In this document: positions 1 to 6,812 of the stretch, piece after piece
Layout: each line of letters starts with the position of its first letter
Position numbering within the stretch: position 1 is the stretch's first letter
Source: Candidatus Aminicenantota bacterium
GTDB taxonomy: Bacteria; Acidobacteriota; Aminicenantia; UBA2199
DNA length: 7,000 nt
Reading direction: 5' to 3'
Assembly (NCBI GenBank): GCA_030671465.1
Contig: DAOVIP010000103.1
Coordinates: 1-7,000, forward strand
Program-made: the position numbers and the translations under genes
Notes under the pieces: generated by a model
Told to the model about the DNA's origin: nothing
What the model saw: the letters and a program-made list of their open reading frames with translations, nothing else
The model's database searches: none

Positions 1-132
1 ACTGTATTTGCCCCTGATCAATGGTATAACCCTTTTAATCCCTTTAGTGTGATGACCTGTGTTTTACAGTGGGTTTTAATGTTGGGGATTTTTATTCTCC
101 TCAATAAAAAGATTACCAAAAAAATGCCTTAA
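1..132 (+). CDS. C-terminal end of a membrane protein (partial)
   Basis: Frame 1 is open from the window edge to a TAA at 130-132, giving the last 43 residues of a protein whose start lies upstream. The visible tail begins with an aromatic and proline-rich stretch (TVFAPDQWYNPFNPF). It continues into one hydrophobic segment of about 20 residues (roughly residues 16-35) and ends with a lysine-rich tail (NKKITKKMP). Under the positive-inside rule, that pattern is typical of a last transmembrane helix with a cytoplasmic C-terminus. The family cannot be recognised from this fragment; a multi-pass permease or transferase is possible but unproven. The helicase gene starts 53 bases downstream with no visible terminator between them, so the two may be co-transcribed. 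The coding call is fairly safe from composition and topology, but the function is unknown. Confidence 0.6.
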   Translation, partial: TVFAPDQWYNPFNPFSVMTCVLQWVLMLGIFILLNKKITKKMP

Positions 133-170
133 CAAAATGCTTTTTTAACTTTTTCGGACTGAAATCTAAA

Positions 171-176
171 TTGAGG
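171..176 (+). promoter_or_regulatory. Shine-Dalgarno site that decides the helicase start
   Basis: TTGAGG ends 9 bases before the ATG at 186. The same TTG could itself serve as an in-frame start at 171, but upstream of 171 there is only A/T-rich sequence with no purine-rich ribosome site. I therefore read TTGAGG as the ribosome binding site and ATG 186 as the start. The alternative would add five residues (MRFDY). Confidence 0.5.
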
Positions 177-185
177 TTTGATTAT

Positions 186-2171
186 ATGATTCACCAAGTT
201 TCCTATAATTTTAAACTGGATGTATTTCAACAGAAGGCAATTGAAGCGGTTGAAAATGATTGCTCCGTCGTTGTATCAGCACCTACCGGATCAGGTAAAA
301 CCGTTATAGCCGAGTATGTAATTAAGAAATGTCTGAATCAAGGATATGGAGTTATCTATACGGCCCCTATAAAAGCACTGTCCAATCAAAAATTCAGGGA
401 ATTTAAAATTTTGTTCCCGGATCAGGTGGGAATCATTACCGGTGATGTCAGTATTAATCCATCGGCACCGTTTTTAATCATGACAACTGAAATTTTTCGT
501 AATCGAATTCTTGAGAATGATTCCAGTTTTGTTAAACATTCATGGATTATTTTTGATGAAATTCATTATCTCGATGACATTGAGAGGGGGACCGTATGGG
601 AAGAGTCACTGATTTTCTTACCTAAGCATATGCGTTTTGTAGGCCTCTCCGCAACAATTCCCAATTTAACTGAGTTTTGTTCATGGTTAAAGGAAATTCA
701 TCGAAATGAGATTACTATGATAAAGGAAGAGAATCGACCCGTACCGCTTCATCATTATTTTCAGTGTAGAGGAAAAATCCTCAACAATCTTTTTACAGTT
801 AAGCGAGTTGCCTACAGAGGAAAAAGAAGCTTTCATCATGGAAGGAATTATGTGATCTCAAATTCCCATTATTTAAATAAATCCTTTCAATCAAATAAAC
901 CGGAACGCTTAATGACCCATCTTTTAAAATCCGACCGGCTCCCCTGTATTTATTTTGCCTTTAGTCGAAAACGCTGCGAATTTTTGGCTTTACGAGCACT
1001 TGATTTCGATTTCATCACCCCTGATGAAAAAACGCTAGTCCTGAAAACTTTTGATACTTTATCTCTGCAGTTGGGAATAGAGGCCTCAGAACGGGCTCAA
1101 ACCCTAAGAAAGTGTATTGAGAAGGGTGTTGCCTATCATCATGCAGGATTGCATCCCTTGCTCAAGGAGGTGATCGAACAGCTCTTCTCCAGAAGGTTGA
1201 TTAAATTAATCTTTACGACCGAAACGTTTGCCCTGGGAATTAATATGCCGGCCCGAACCGTTGTTCTTGATGATTTAAAAAAGAAGTATGGCCGTTTTTA
1301 TCGTCACTTGAAGAGGCGTGATTTTTCACAGATGGCGGGCAGATCCGGGAGAAGGGGAATTGATAAAGAGGGATTTGTCTACAGCCGGATCAATCCCGAT
1401 GAGTTATCTTTCCAGGAATTGAAACAGATTTATACCGGTTACCCGGAACCCATCTTAAGCCGGTTCAATATTTCTTATGCAACCATTTTGAGTTTGTATG
1501 AAATTTACGGTGATCAACTCATTGATATTTATCCCCGTTCATTTCATTTTTTTCAGCAAAAAAATAAAAAACGCAGTCATCAGCTCGAACAGATAAAATC
1601 GAGATTGAAGATACTCAAACAATTGGAATATATAAAAAATAATGGATTAACTGAAAAAGGGTTGTTTGCCAAAAAAATATATGGTTATGAACTTCCGCTT
1701 TCGGAATTGTTCGGATCGGGTTTGCTGGAAACTTTTACAGCCCCACAATTGGCCATGATTTGCTTGTCCATGGTTTATGAACCTCGCCCCAGGAGAAGAT
1801 TTCCCAAATGGAGCAGAGAAGTAAAAAATATGAGGTCCATAACCAACCAGATATCCAAACATATTAACCTTATTGAAACCAGATTCAGGATTAACCCGCT
1901 TAGCAAAAAATGGTATTATGACTTGGTTCCTTCTCTTGTCTTGTGGATGGATAACAAATCCTTTGATGAAATCATGACCTTTGCAGACCATGATGAAGGG
2001 GAAGTTATTCGGTTTTATCGCATGTGCCTTCAAATTTTGCGTGAGATCAAGGATGCACCTATACCGTCCAACTTTGAATGTAAGGTTGATGAGGCTATTG
2101 AAATGATAAATAGGGGAGTTATCAATGCGGAACAACAATTAAAGCAAGTCGCCACAATGGATGAAGCATAA
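186..2171 (+). CDS. Ski2/HelY-like DExH-box helicase
   Basis: This is a superfamily 2 ATP-dependent helicase of the Ski2/Mtr4/HelY branch, about 661 residues from ATG 186, presumed to unwind structured RNA in the cytoplasm. Visible motifs, numbered from that ATG, are Walker A APTGSGKT (32-39), motif Ia PIKALSNQK, motif Ib TTEIFRN, the DEIH box (124-127), the SAT motif in LSATIPN, YHHAG (317-321), TTETFALGINMPARTVV (from 344) and motif VI QMAGRSGRRG (382-391). The C-terminal part (about 516-620) resembles the DSHCT helical domain, including a DEGEVIRFYRM stretch. Mtr4, Ski2 and actinobacterial HelY are usually around 900 residues or more. This copy is shorter, and I see no room for the arch/KOW insertion. 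All catalytic motifs are intact, so it should be active. The substrate is inferred from the family; a role in DNA repair, as in Hel308, is less likely from motif wording. Confidence 0.9.
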   Translation: MIHQVSYNFKLDVFQQKAIEAVENDCSVVVSAPTGSGKTVIAEYVIKKCLNQGYGVIYTAPIKALSNQKFREFKILFPDQVGIITGDVSINPSAPFLIMTTEIFRNRILENDSSFVKHSWIIFDEIHYLDDIERGTVWEESLIFLPKHMRFVGLSATIPNLTEFCSWLKEIHRNEITMIKEENRPVPLHHYFQCRGKILNNLFTVKRVAYRGKRSFHHGRNYVISNSHYLNKSFQSNKPERLMTHLLKSDRLPCIYFAFSRKRCEFLALRALDFDFITPDEKTLVLKTFDTLSLQLGIEASERAQTLRKCIEKGVAYHHAGLHPLLKEVIEQLFSRRLIKLIFTTETFALGINMPARTVVLDDLKKKYGRFYRHLKRRDFSQMAGRSGRRGIDKEGFVYSRINPDELSFQELKQIYTGYPEPILSRFNISYATILSLYEIYGDQLIDIYPRSFHFFQQKNKKRSHQLEQIKSRLKILKQLEYIKNNGLTEKGLFAKKIYGYELPLSELFGSGLLETFTAPQLAMICLSMVYEPRPRRRFPKWSREVKNMRSITNQISKHINLIETRFRINPLSKKWYYDLVPSLVLWMDNKSFDEIMTFADHDEGEVIRFYRMCLQILREIKDAPIPSNFECKVDEAIEMINRGVINAEQQLKQVATMDEA

Positions 2172-2174
2172 AGA

Positions 2175-2221
2175 CCAGTTTTTTTTAGTTGGAGTTTATG
2201 GTAAAATAAAAAGAAAACTGG
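2175..2221 (+). repeat. Imperfect inverted repeat between helicase and HDOD genes
   Basis: CCAGTTTT (2175-2182) is the exact reverse complement of AAAACTGG (2214-2221). The match resumes after one mismatch (TTT at 2184-2186 with AAA at 2210-2212), giving an imperfect arm of about 12 bp around a 23-base loop. It sits just after the helicase stop and ends 7 bases before the next start codon. It lacks a GC-rich stem followed by a T-tract, so it does not look like a standard intrinsic terminator. A weak stem in the HDOD leader, or chance in AT-rich DNA, are both possible. Confidence 0.35.
2199..2207 (+). promoter_or_regulatory. Possible extended -10 promoter for the HDOD gene
   Basis: TG-G-TAAAAT matches the extended -10 form (TGn followed by five of six bases of TATAAT). 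The -35 region at the right distance is only a T-run (2179-2184), so the -10 would have to carry the activity. Initiation would fall near 2214, leaving a leader of about 15 bases before ATG 2229. It lies in the loop of the inverted repeat described at 2175-2221. This is based on pattern alone. Confidence 0.35.
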
Positions 2222-2228
2222 ACTGAAG

Positions 2229-3374
2229 ATGATTGAAAAATCTGAAGGCATGACAGTAGAATCCGGGGGAAAAATCCTATTCTATAAAGTTGATAAAAAT
2301 TATATCCCTATTTTAAGGAAAACATTTTCAGATTCCCAAATTGAAGTACTGGAATCAGGTGAATTTTCGATCGCAGAAGAAATGATTAAAAGCGAAAACC
2401 CGGATATTGTTTTAACCGATTTTGATTCGGAAAATGAAGATGCTATTCGGTTACTGAAATTTGTAAAAGAGCGATTTCCGTCTATATATCGAATGGTTAT
2501 CTTGAAAACAGAGGAGCAAAAGAAAGCCATCTTTTTGGTTTTTAAAGGGATTGCCAATAATTGTTTTGAGAAGCCCCACGGCATGGTGGCATTAATGTCC
2601 AATGTCATCCATATTCTGGAAATAAGGAAGACCTTAAAAAGCAAAGACATTCTTGAACTTCTGAGTACAATTGAAAATTTGATTGCTTTACCCAGTACTT
2701 TTATCAAATTTAATGAAGCGTTGGATGCCGATAAGCCAATTGATGAAATCATTGATATTTTGGAAGATGACATATCCATTGCCACCAAAATTCTTCAGAT
2801 TACCAACTCTGCTTTTTTCAGGGAACATAAAATCTCCTCAATCGCCAAAGCGTATGATTACCTGGGTGCTCACAATATAAAAAATATTGTGACCATTTTT
2901 TGTTATCACAGTATGGAGAAACTGGAAGAAAGTCATAACCAGGCATTCAAAGCCATTATTAAGCATTCAGTCCGTGTCAATCGTGAACTTTTTTCCTCTT
3001 ATGAACTCAGGACCGGAGAGAAATTATCCGAATTGTTTGCATCAGCGGGAATTACCCATGATATAGGTAAAATAATTCTATTGAAGTACTTGCCAGATCG
3101 ATTCAAGGAAATTATAAAATTTCAGGAAGACAATCCTCAGGATGACTTTTATTCCAGTGAGATCAAGCTGGGTTACGAAGGGATTACCCATGAAGAGATC
3201 GGTGCCTTTTTTCTTGATCTCTGGAACTTACCTGAGGAAAATGTCAATACCGCTTTGTACCATCATAACTATTCAGAAGCAATGGAATATCATAAAAAAA
3301 TGTTTGAAATATTTAAAGACGTTAACTATGATATGGAAATTATTGAATACACCAAGATGTTCGAACATATATAG
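2229..3374 (+). CDS. Degenerate receiver-HDOD signalling protein
   Basis: This cytoplasmic two-domain regulatory protein has 381 residues. Residues 15-132 form a response-regulator-like domain. A candidate phospho-aspartate D64 lies in VLTDFD and the conserved Lys-Pro pair is K115-P116. At the end of strand 1, where receivers normally carry two acidic residues, this protein reads YKVD, so only D22 could help bind metal. Residues 140-345 form an HDOD domain, a non-catalytic relative of HD phosphohydrolases. Seen there are LPSTFIKF near its start, KHSV at H246, THDIGK (277-278 are H and D), THEEIG with W332 and P335, and the HH pair at 345-346. HDOD proteins are usually signal-transduction outputs, often linked to motility, surface behaviour or cyclic-di-GMP, but no target is visible here. 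ATG 2229 is preferred because its weak GGA site is 6 bases upstream. An in-frame ATG at 2250 has a GAAGG only one base away, which is too close. Confidence 0.85.
   Translation: MIEKSEGMTVESGGKILFYKVDKNYIPILRKTFSDSQIEVLESGEFSIAEEMIKSENPDIVLTDFDSENEDAIRLLKFVKERFPSIYRMVILKTEEQKKAIFLVFKGIANNCFEKPHGMVALMSNVIHILEIRKTLKSKDILELLSTIENLIALPSTFIKFNEALDADKPIDEIIDILEDDISIATKILQITNSAFFREHKISSIAKAYDYLGAHNIKNIVTIFCYHSMEKLEESHNQAFKAIIKHSVRVNRELFSSYELRTGEKLSELFASAGITHDIGKIILLKYLPDRFKEIIKFQEDNPQDDFYSSEIKLGYEGITHEEIGAFFLDLWNLPEENVNTALYHHNYSEAMEYHKKMFEIFKDVNYDMEIIEYTKMFEHI
2870..2892 (+). repeat. Perfect 9-bp inverted repeat inside the HDOD gene
   Basis: TCACAATAT (2870-2878) and ATATTGTGA (2884-2892) are exact reverse complements separated by five A residues. 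A run of six T residues begins soon after, at about 2896. The arms are AT-rich, so the hairpin would be weak. The stretch encodes AHNIKNIV of the HDOD domain, so protein constraint may explain part of it. It could be an operator-like palindrome or chance. Confidence 0.4.
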
Positions 3375-3437
3375 CATTATCAACAGTACTTGATCCTAAA
3401 TGTATTCTATTTCTTGATTCGGGTTTTACCTCATGCC

Positions 3438-3466
3438 TTGACAAAGTGAGCGATTTGAAATATAAA
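3438..3466 (+). promoter_or_regulatory. Strong sigma70-type promoter for tRNA-Leu and the purN operon
   Basis: A perfect -35 hexamer TTGACA (3438-3443) is followed by exactly 17 bases and a -10 hexamer TATAAA (3461-3466, five of six consensus). Initiation would be near 3472-3474, about 25 bases before the mature 5' end of the tRNA. It lies in the 123-base gap after the HDOD stop, in which I see no terminator and no other gene. No other good promoter is visible before purN, so this one probably drives the tRNA and the downstream purN-unknown-recG genes together. Confidence 0.8.
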
Positions 3467-3497
3467 TAAAAGTTGCTGGTCTATTTTGTTACCTCAA

Positions 3498-3581
3498 GCC
3501 GAAGTGGTGGAATTGGTAGACACGCAGGTTTCAGGTACCTGTGGGAGCAATCCTGTGGGGGTTCGAGTCCCCCCTTCGGCA
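3498..3581 (+). tRNA. tRNA-Leu (anticodon CAG)
   Basis: A complete 84-base class II cloverleaf can be folded by eye. The acceptor stem is GCCGAAG (3498-3504) with CTTCGGC (3574-3580), and the discriminator base is A3581. The D-arm region contains the usual GGTAGAC. The anticodon stem is CAGGT (3525-3529) with ACCTG (3537-3541), with loop TTCAGGT and anticodon CAG at 3532-3534, reading the CUG leucine codon. The long variable arm (3542-3556) can pair GGGA with TCCT. The T stem is GGGGG with CCCCC around TTCGAGT. The long variable arm, A discriminator and anticodon all agree on leucine. CCA is not encoded (ATT follows), so it must be added enzymatically. The purN start codon is only 7 bases further on. 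Confidence 0.97.
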
Positions 3582-3588
3582 TTTTAAT

Positions 3589-4197
3589 ATGAATAAGGGA
3601 AAAGCCGCCATTTTTTTATCCGGGAGGGGTTCAAATTTCGAGGCTATATATCAATCATCTCAACATCCTGGGGCCAATTTTGAGATTGCCGTGGTTATCA
3701 GTGATAAGAAAGATGCCCCGGGTTTGAAAAAAGCAAAAGAATATGGTTTGCCGACTCACCTGGTATTGCCCAAATTGTTTAATTCTAAAGAAGAATATGA
3801 AAAACATCTGGTTAACCTCTTAAGGGAAATGGATGTAGATTTGGTATGCCTGGCCGGGTATATGAGAATTGTCGGTGAAGAATTGTTGAAGGCCTTTGAA
3901 AACCGGATTATGAACATTCATCCTGCGCTTCTGCCTTCATTCCCTGGATTACATGCTCAGAAGCAGGCCTTTGATTATGGGGTTAAAATCAGTGGTTGTA
4001 CGGTTCATTTTATTGATTCCGGAGTAGATACCGGTCCAATTATTCTGCAACAGCCGGTAGAAGTTCTCGAAGATGATAATGAGGAGACGCTGAGTAATCG
4101 AATTTTAGCTGTAGAGCATAAAATATATTCCCAGGCTATCCGATTATTTTTTGAAAACCGTTTGAAGCTTAGGAAAAGAAGGGTTATAATATCTTGA
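3589..4197 (+). CDS. purN: Phosphoribosylglycinamide formyltransferase PurN
   Basis: GAR transformylase transfers the formyl group of 10-formyltetrahydrofolate to glycinamide ribonucleotide, the third step of de novo purine synthesis, in the cytoplasm. The 202-residue product is close to the usual length (E. coli about 212). Residues 11-16 (SGRGSN) form the phosphate-binding loop near the N-terminus. LAGYMRI (88-94) belongs to the folate-binding region. NIHPALLPSFPG holds the catalytic N109 and H111, and GVDTGP holds D147, matching E. coli N106, H108 and D144. The reading frame stays open back into the tRNA, but residues before ATG 3589 would be encoded by the tRNA, so this ATG is the start. 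No Shine-Dalgarno site is visible, because its place is taken by the tRNA acceptor stem. The TGA stop overlaps the next gene's TTG start. Confidence 0.95.
   Translation: MNKGKAAIFLSGRGSNFEAIYQSSQHPGANFEIAVVISDKKDAPGLKKAKEYGLPTHLVLPKLFNSKEEYEKHLVNLLREMDVDLVCLAGYMRIVGEELLKAFENRIMNIHPALLPSFPGLHAQKQAFDYGVKISGCTVHFIDSGVDTGPIILQQPVEVLEDDNEETLSNRILAVEHKIYSQAIRLFFENRLKLRKRRVIIS
4178..4183 (+). promoter_or_regulatory. Ribosome binding site for the gene after purN
   Basis: GAAGGG inside the end of purN lies 10 bases before the TTG at 4194 and 16 bases before the ATG at 4200. The spacing favours the TTG start, which overlaps the purN stop as TTGA and suggests translational coupling. Confidence 0.45.
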
Positions 4198-4754
4198 ACA
4201 TGAAATTAAAAGTTTGCATAATTGGATTAATTTCTTTTTCTGTACTCCTTATTTCCGCCGAATTTTCTGTTGACAAAGCCAAAAAGATGGATGATTTTCT
4301 GAGGCGGATCAGAGAAAAAACAAAAGATGCAATCTATTTGAAAAAGATGACTTTCAGCGAAAGGGAATTAAACTCTTATTTAAATATCTTCTATTTGAAG
4401 CGCTATTCCCCGGAAGTCAAATATCTAAAACTGGATTTGAGAAAAAACAATTATGTTTCCGGTATTATGAAAGTTTACCTGGCCGGGAAAAAATATGAAA
4501 AAGTGCCGTCATTTTTAAAAGACATTGAGATTGAATTTTCCGGCAAACTGGAATGTAAGAACTATAGAGTCAGGTATGTATTTGAAAAGATGGAAATAAA
4601 CGGGACTCACTTTTCACCTGAAATACTGGATGAGGCCTTTAATGCAGCCCAGGCCGGTTTTAATGTGAGGAAATCCATATTTGACTGGTTTTCACTTCTC
4701 CCGGGATTAAAGAATGTTGTGATTGGGTATAAAAAGATCACTGTTTATTACTAA
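4194..4754 (+). CDS. Exported protein of unknown function between purN and recG
   Basis: I do not recognise a named family for this 186-residue protein. Residues 1-22 look like a Sec signal peptide: lysines at 4 and 6, a hydrophobic core (7-20) and a possible cleavage after LISA (A22). The mature part would therefore be periplasmic or secreted. It begins with a charged helix (about 26-50) and then MTFSERELNSYLN (52-64), a wording reminiscent of small exported proteins with an elongated beta-sheet fold. Alternating strands follow (76-135), and it ends in FDWFSLLPGLKNVVIGYKKI, a hydrophobic strand-turn-strand. A role in lipid or envelope binding is only a guess from that layout. The TTG start overlaps the purN stop. 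ATG 4200 would shorten it by two residues without changing the signal peptide. It is only 9 bases from recG, consistent with one operon. Confidence 0.75.
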   Translation: MNMKLKVCIIGLISFSVLLISAEFSVDKAKKMDDFLRRIREKTKDAIYLKKMTFSERELNSYLNIFYLKRYSPEVKYLKLDLRKNNYVSGIMKVYLAGKKYEKVPSFLKDIEIEFSGKLECKNYRVRYVFEKMEINGTHFSPEILDEAFNAAQAGFNVRKSIFDWFSLLPGLKNVVIGYKKITVYY

Positions 4755-4763
4755 TTAATCCTT

Positions 4764-6800
4764 TTGATTTTAAAATTGAGTTCCCCTATTGGAAAAGTCA
4801 AAGGTATTGGTGAAAAGTATATCCAGATTTTAAACCACCAGGGAATATTCTCTGTATTTGATCTGTTGTTGCGCTTTCCGGTATATCATATTGATTTTTC
4901 TTCGAGTCGTTCTGAATTGTTAGTGGGACAGGAAGGATTATTCCCGATTGAATTAAAAAATGCCAGGCTCACCCGCAATTTTAAGAAAAGAATATCCCTG
5001 CTTAAAGTAAATGGATATTTTAAACAACAACCGATTCAAATAGTTTTTTTTAACCAGCCTTATTTATTGGAGTTTTTTCAGAAGCACGAGAAAGTATGGA
5101 TTTATGGTAAGGTTGAAACACGGGATCAGGTTTTTCAATTCACAAATCCGGGATTTTTTCCAGATATAAAAGAGAAGAAAATCATTCCCGTTTATCGTCG
5201 AATCGCCACCATTAAATCCGGTCAGATAAGAAGGATTATGGAGAATATTTTTGAAAATCTGGAAGATGATTATGAAAATCTACCTCAACCCCTTTTAGAA
5301 AAATATAATTTTAAAACCATATCTCATTCCTTGAAAGAAGTCCATTCTCCAGTAAAATACAATGAGAATTATATAAATATACAAAAGCAACGGTTTGTCT
5401 ACACCGAGTTCCTTTTATTTGAACTGGAATTACAGAAAATAAGGACTTTTTTTAGCCATGTTTCCCGTATTCATGGTTATGTGATTAATGATAAAATCAA
5501 ACATTCGATTGAAAACAGTCTATCGTTTGAATTGACTGCAGACCAAATCCATGCTTTTGAGGATATAGTCAATGATCTGAAGTCCGACTATACCATGCAA
5601 CGACTCATACAGGGTGATGTCGGGTCAGGGAAAACCGTTGTTGCTTTTTTGGCACTTCTGGTAGCAAAAGAAAATGGATATCAAGGTGCATTTCTGGCTC
5701 CTACGGAAATTTTGGTCAATCAACATTTCAGAAAAGCAACCGATTTTTTTACAGGTGCTCAAATTGGAATAATAACCGGTTCCACACCACTCCAGGAGAA
5801 AAAAAGGATTATTGAAGGTTTAATGAAAGGAAATATTGACATCATTTTCGGAACCCATGCCCTGTTAAATGAGAAAATTCAATTCAAACGTCTTTCTATG
5901 ATTGTGATTGATGAACAGCACCGATTCGGGGTTTCTCAACGGGCGGCTTTGTATTATAAAAGCAAATCCGTGGATCTTCTGGTTACCACAGCCACTCCAA
6001 TTCCCAGAACTTTGCTGCTCACCTTATTCAATGATCTCCGGGTTTCAAAGATTGAAAGTATGCCTGCGGGGAGGAAACCTATCATCTCCAAGATTATCAA
6101 ACCCGAGAGCAGAAACTCTTTTTATATATGGCTTCGGAAAAAAATTGAGAAAGGGGCCAAAACCTTTATTGTATTGCCATTGATTGAAAAATCTGACTTT
6201 TTTCATAGCTTGAGATCCATTGAGGGAGAAGCCGAATATTATAAACAGGCTTTTGCTCCTTTCAAAGTGGAATTTATTTCCGGGAAAAGCTCATCTCTAC
6301 AAAAAGACAGGGCCCTGAAGGCTTTTTTTTCTGGAAAGATTAAGATTCTTGTTGCCACAACACTCATTGAAGTCGGTATCGATGTTAAGGATTCTGATAT
6401 TATTGTCATTGAAAATGCGGATCGGTATGGTCTGGCTCAACTTCATCAACTCAGGGGGAGGGTGGGAAGAGGGGAACTTCAATCGTATTGCTATTTACAT
6501 CCTTCTCCCAATATCACCAGGAACGGAAAAAAACGTTTAACAACAATTGTTTCCAGTTGCAATGGTTTTGAGATAGCCGAGATTGACTTGAAAATGAGAG
6601 GGGGTGGTTTTATTTCCGGTTTGGAGCAATCGGGATTTCTTGACTTTAAAATCGGAGATGTAAAAGGGGATTATTCTGTTCTGATTGAGGCTCAGAAAGA
6701 TGCCGAACAAATCATGAAAAATAAATCCATGCAAAACAGTTTTATTTCAGATTTTCTGTTATCGGTTCAACGCAAAATCGAGAGCATCAGTTTCAGTTGA
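4764..6800 (+). CDS. recG: ATP-dependent DNA helicase RecG
   Basis: RecG remodels stalled replication forks and branch-migrates Holliday junctions. The 678 residues compare with 693 in E. coli. The N-terminal part has the GIG motif (14-16) and LLLRFP, then the OB-fold wedge region (about 50-145) that grips the fork junction. The helicase core begins at LTADQIHAF (257-265), with Walker A GDVGSGKT (284-291), APTEIL, FGTHALL, the DEQH box (383-386), TTATPIPRT (408-416), ATTLIEVGIDV and motif VI QLRGRVGRG (562-570). The C-terminal RecG signature follows: GFEIAEIDLKMRGGG and LEQSG (601-624), equivalent to the TRG translocation element. All key motifs are present. The start is a TTG with no Shine-Dalgarno site, 9 bases after the previous stop, so translation probably depends on coupling. 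No ATG occurs in frame until far into the wedge domain. Confidence 0.96.
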   Translation: MILKLSSPIGKVKGIGEKYIQILNHQGIFSVFDLLLRFPVYHIDFSSSRSELLVGQEGLFPIELKNARLTRNFKKRISLLKVNGYFKQQPIQIVFFNQPYLLEFFQKHEKVWIYGKVETRDQVFQFTNPGFFPDIKEKKIIPVYRRIATIKSGQIRRIMENIFENLEDDYENLPQPLLEKYNFKTISHSLKEVHSPVKYNENYINIQKQRFVYTEFLLFELELQKIRTFFSHVSRIHGYVINDKIKHSIENSLSFELTADQIHAFEDIVNDLKSDYTMQRLIQGDVGSGKTVVAFLALLVAKENGYQGAFLAPTEILVNQHFRKATDFFTGAQIGIITGSTPLQEKKRIIEGLMKGNIDIIFGTHALLNEKIQFKRLSMIVIDEQHRFGVSQRAALYYKSKSVDLLVTTATPIPRTLLLTLFNDLRVSKIESMPAGRKPIISKIIKPESRNSFYIWLRKKIEKGAKTFIVLPLIEKSDFFHSLRSIEGEAEYYKQAFAPFKVEFISGKSSSLQKDRALKAFFSGKIKILVATTLIEVGIDVKDSDIIVIENADRYGLAQLHQLRGRVGRGELQSYCYLHPSPNITRNGKKRLTTIVSSCNGFEIAEIDLKMRGGGFISGLEQSGFLDFKIGDVKGDYSVLIEAQKDAEQIMKNKSMQNSFISDFLLSVQRKIESISFS

Positions 6801-6812
6801 GGAAGCCAAAAT

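Noticed and set aside
136..170. T-rich stretch after the first gene as an intrinsic terminator
   Set aside because: There is a T-run (TTTTTTAACTTTTT) but no GC-rich stem before it, so no terminator can be supported.
1647..2138. 163-codon open frame on the minus strand within the helicase gene
   Set aside because: It lies wholly antisense to a gene with clear family motifs, has no ribosome site or recognisable domain, and reads like a composition shadow.
2300..2788. 162-codon minus-strand open frame opposite the HDOD gene
   Set aside because: The sense strand encodes a recognisable receiver and HDOD domain. The antisense product is serine- and isoleucine-rich with no domain features.
3347..3469. 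Open stretch in another frame after the HDOD stop, suggesting a frameshifted C-terminus
   Set aside because: The translated residues do not resemble an HDOD tail. The annotated end (EIIEYTKMFEHI) fits the last helix of the domain, and the stretch runs into the tRNA promoter.
3541..3588. N-terminal extension of purN into the tRNA
   Set aside because: These codons are the 3' half of tRNA-Leu. The PurN fold begins right after ATG 3589, so the extension is not translated as part of PurN.
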